29,424 bases of DNA from positions 752,878-782,301 of the forward strand of contig NW_003314351.1 in assembly GCF_000143415.4 (NCBI RefSeq), in the 5' to 3' direction. The translations under genes and the position numbers were made by a program. Source of the DNA: Selaginella moellendorffii (lineage: Eukaryota; Streptophyta; Lycopodiopsida; Selaginellales; Selaginellaceae). The notes beneath the pieces were generated by a model. It made no database searches. It saw nothing but the letters and a program-made list of their open reading frames with translations, and had not been told where the DNA came from. Shown here piece after piece: positions 29,235-29,424 of the stretch (position 1 is its first letter; every line of letters starts with the position of its first letter).

Positions 29235-29424
29235 AATAGTACTACACAATAGGAATAAAGCAGGTAGGTAAAGAACAAAAACAAGTGCCCACACCTGGAC
29301 ATATTCCATAGCAAGGAAAAAAGCTATTTTGATTCACTAAGATTAAGGTACAGTTCAGTATAGTACTTTTTTCTTTTATAAGTACAGAATTTTTTAAACT
29401 CTTACAGATTCGAAAATTCGTGGC
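29235..29424. other. No feature recognised
   Basis: AT-rich sequence to the end of the window, downstream of the proposed Helitron end. Confidence 0.4.

Overview
The window is nuclear DNA of a vascular plant and consists mostly of nested transposable elements and broken gene fragments. I see no convincingly intact host gene. A lycophyte such as Selaginella would fit, because the gene fragments on the right have very small GT-AG introns (about 42-59 nt) and there are several decayed PLS-type pentatricopeptide (PPR) fragments of the MYGKC style. That is inference; no marker settles the species.

Left of the assembly gap (1-18280). A truncated Helitron Rep/helicase N-terminus (384-869) abuts an old repeat, called family A here. 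Family A occurs four times (860-1834, 3870-5476 minus, 6548-16615 split, 17206-18117). Copy A1 is interrupted by a complete 562-bp Cassandra-type TRIM (1040-1601) with a 5S rRNA-like segment in each LTR. A second Cassandra LTR interrupts copy A4 (18118-18280) and is cut by the gap. Copy A2 lies downstream of a Ty3/gypsy RNase H remnant (5477-5920). Copy A3 is interrupted by a complete minus-strand LTR element, called R (6648-13977), with 1.78- and 1.56-kb LTRs, AAATA target duplications, an initiator-Met-type primer site and no recognisable gag or pol. It is best described as a large non-autonomous derivative (LARD-like). The R LTRs contain long hexamer and 11/12-mer arrays. A third repeat, family C (5921-6290 and 16821-17205), carries a 162-bp segment that is inverted between its two copies.

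Gap: 18281-18380 is exactly 100 N. Sequence character changes across it, so the join may be only a scaffold link.

Right of the gap (18381-29424). Two places (19271-19297 and 29208-29234) carry the same hairpin followed by 11 nt ending CTAG or CTAT, the layout of a Helitron 3' terminus. Directly after the first comes TCTTTCTATATTTAAAAG, a plausible Helitron 5' end. The simplest reading is two Helitron-like elements head to tail, the second about 9.9 kb. Between the two ends lie fragments of unrelated genes: a phototropin-like AGC kinase (20252-20678), a PLS-type PPR on the minus strand (21265-21522), several unidentified exon-like pieces (19539-24083), and a second PLS-type PPR (24412-24915). 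That PPR runs into a 4.3-kb AT-rich element with terminal inverted repeats of about 65 bp and flanking TA (24902-29196), which itself holds a frameshifted P-type PPR piece on the minus strand (28168-28429). Gene-fragment capture of this kind is a known habit of plant Helitrons, so the structure and contents agree.
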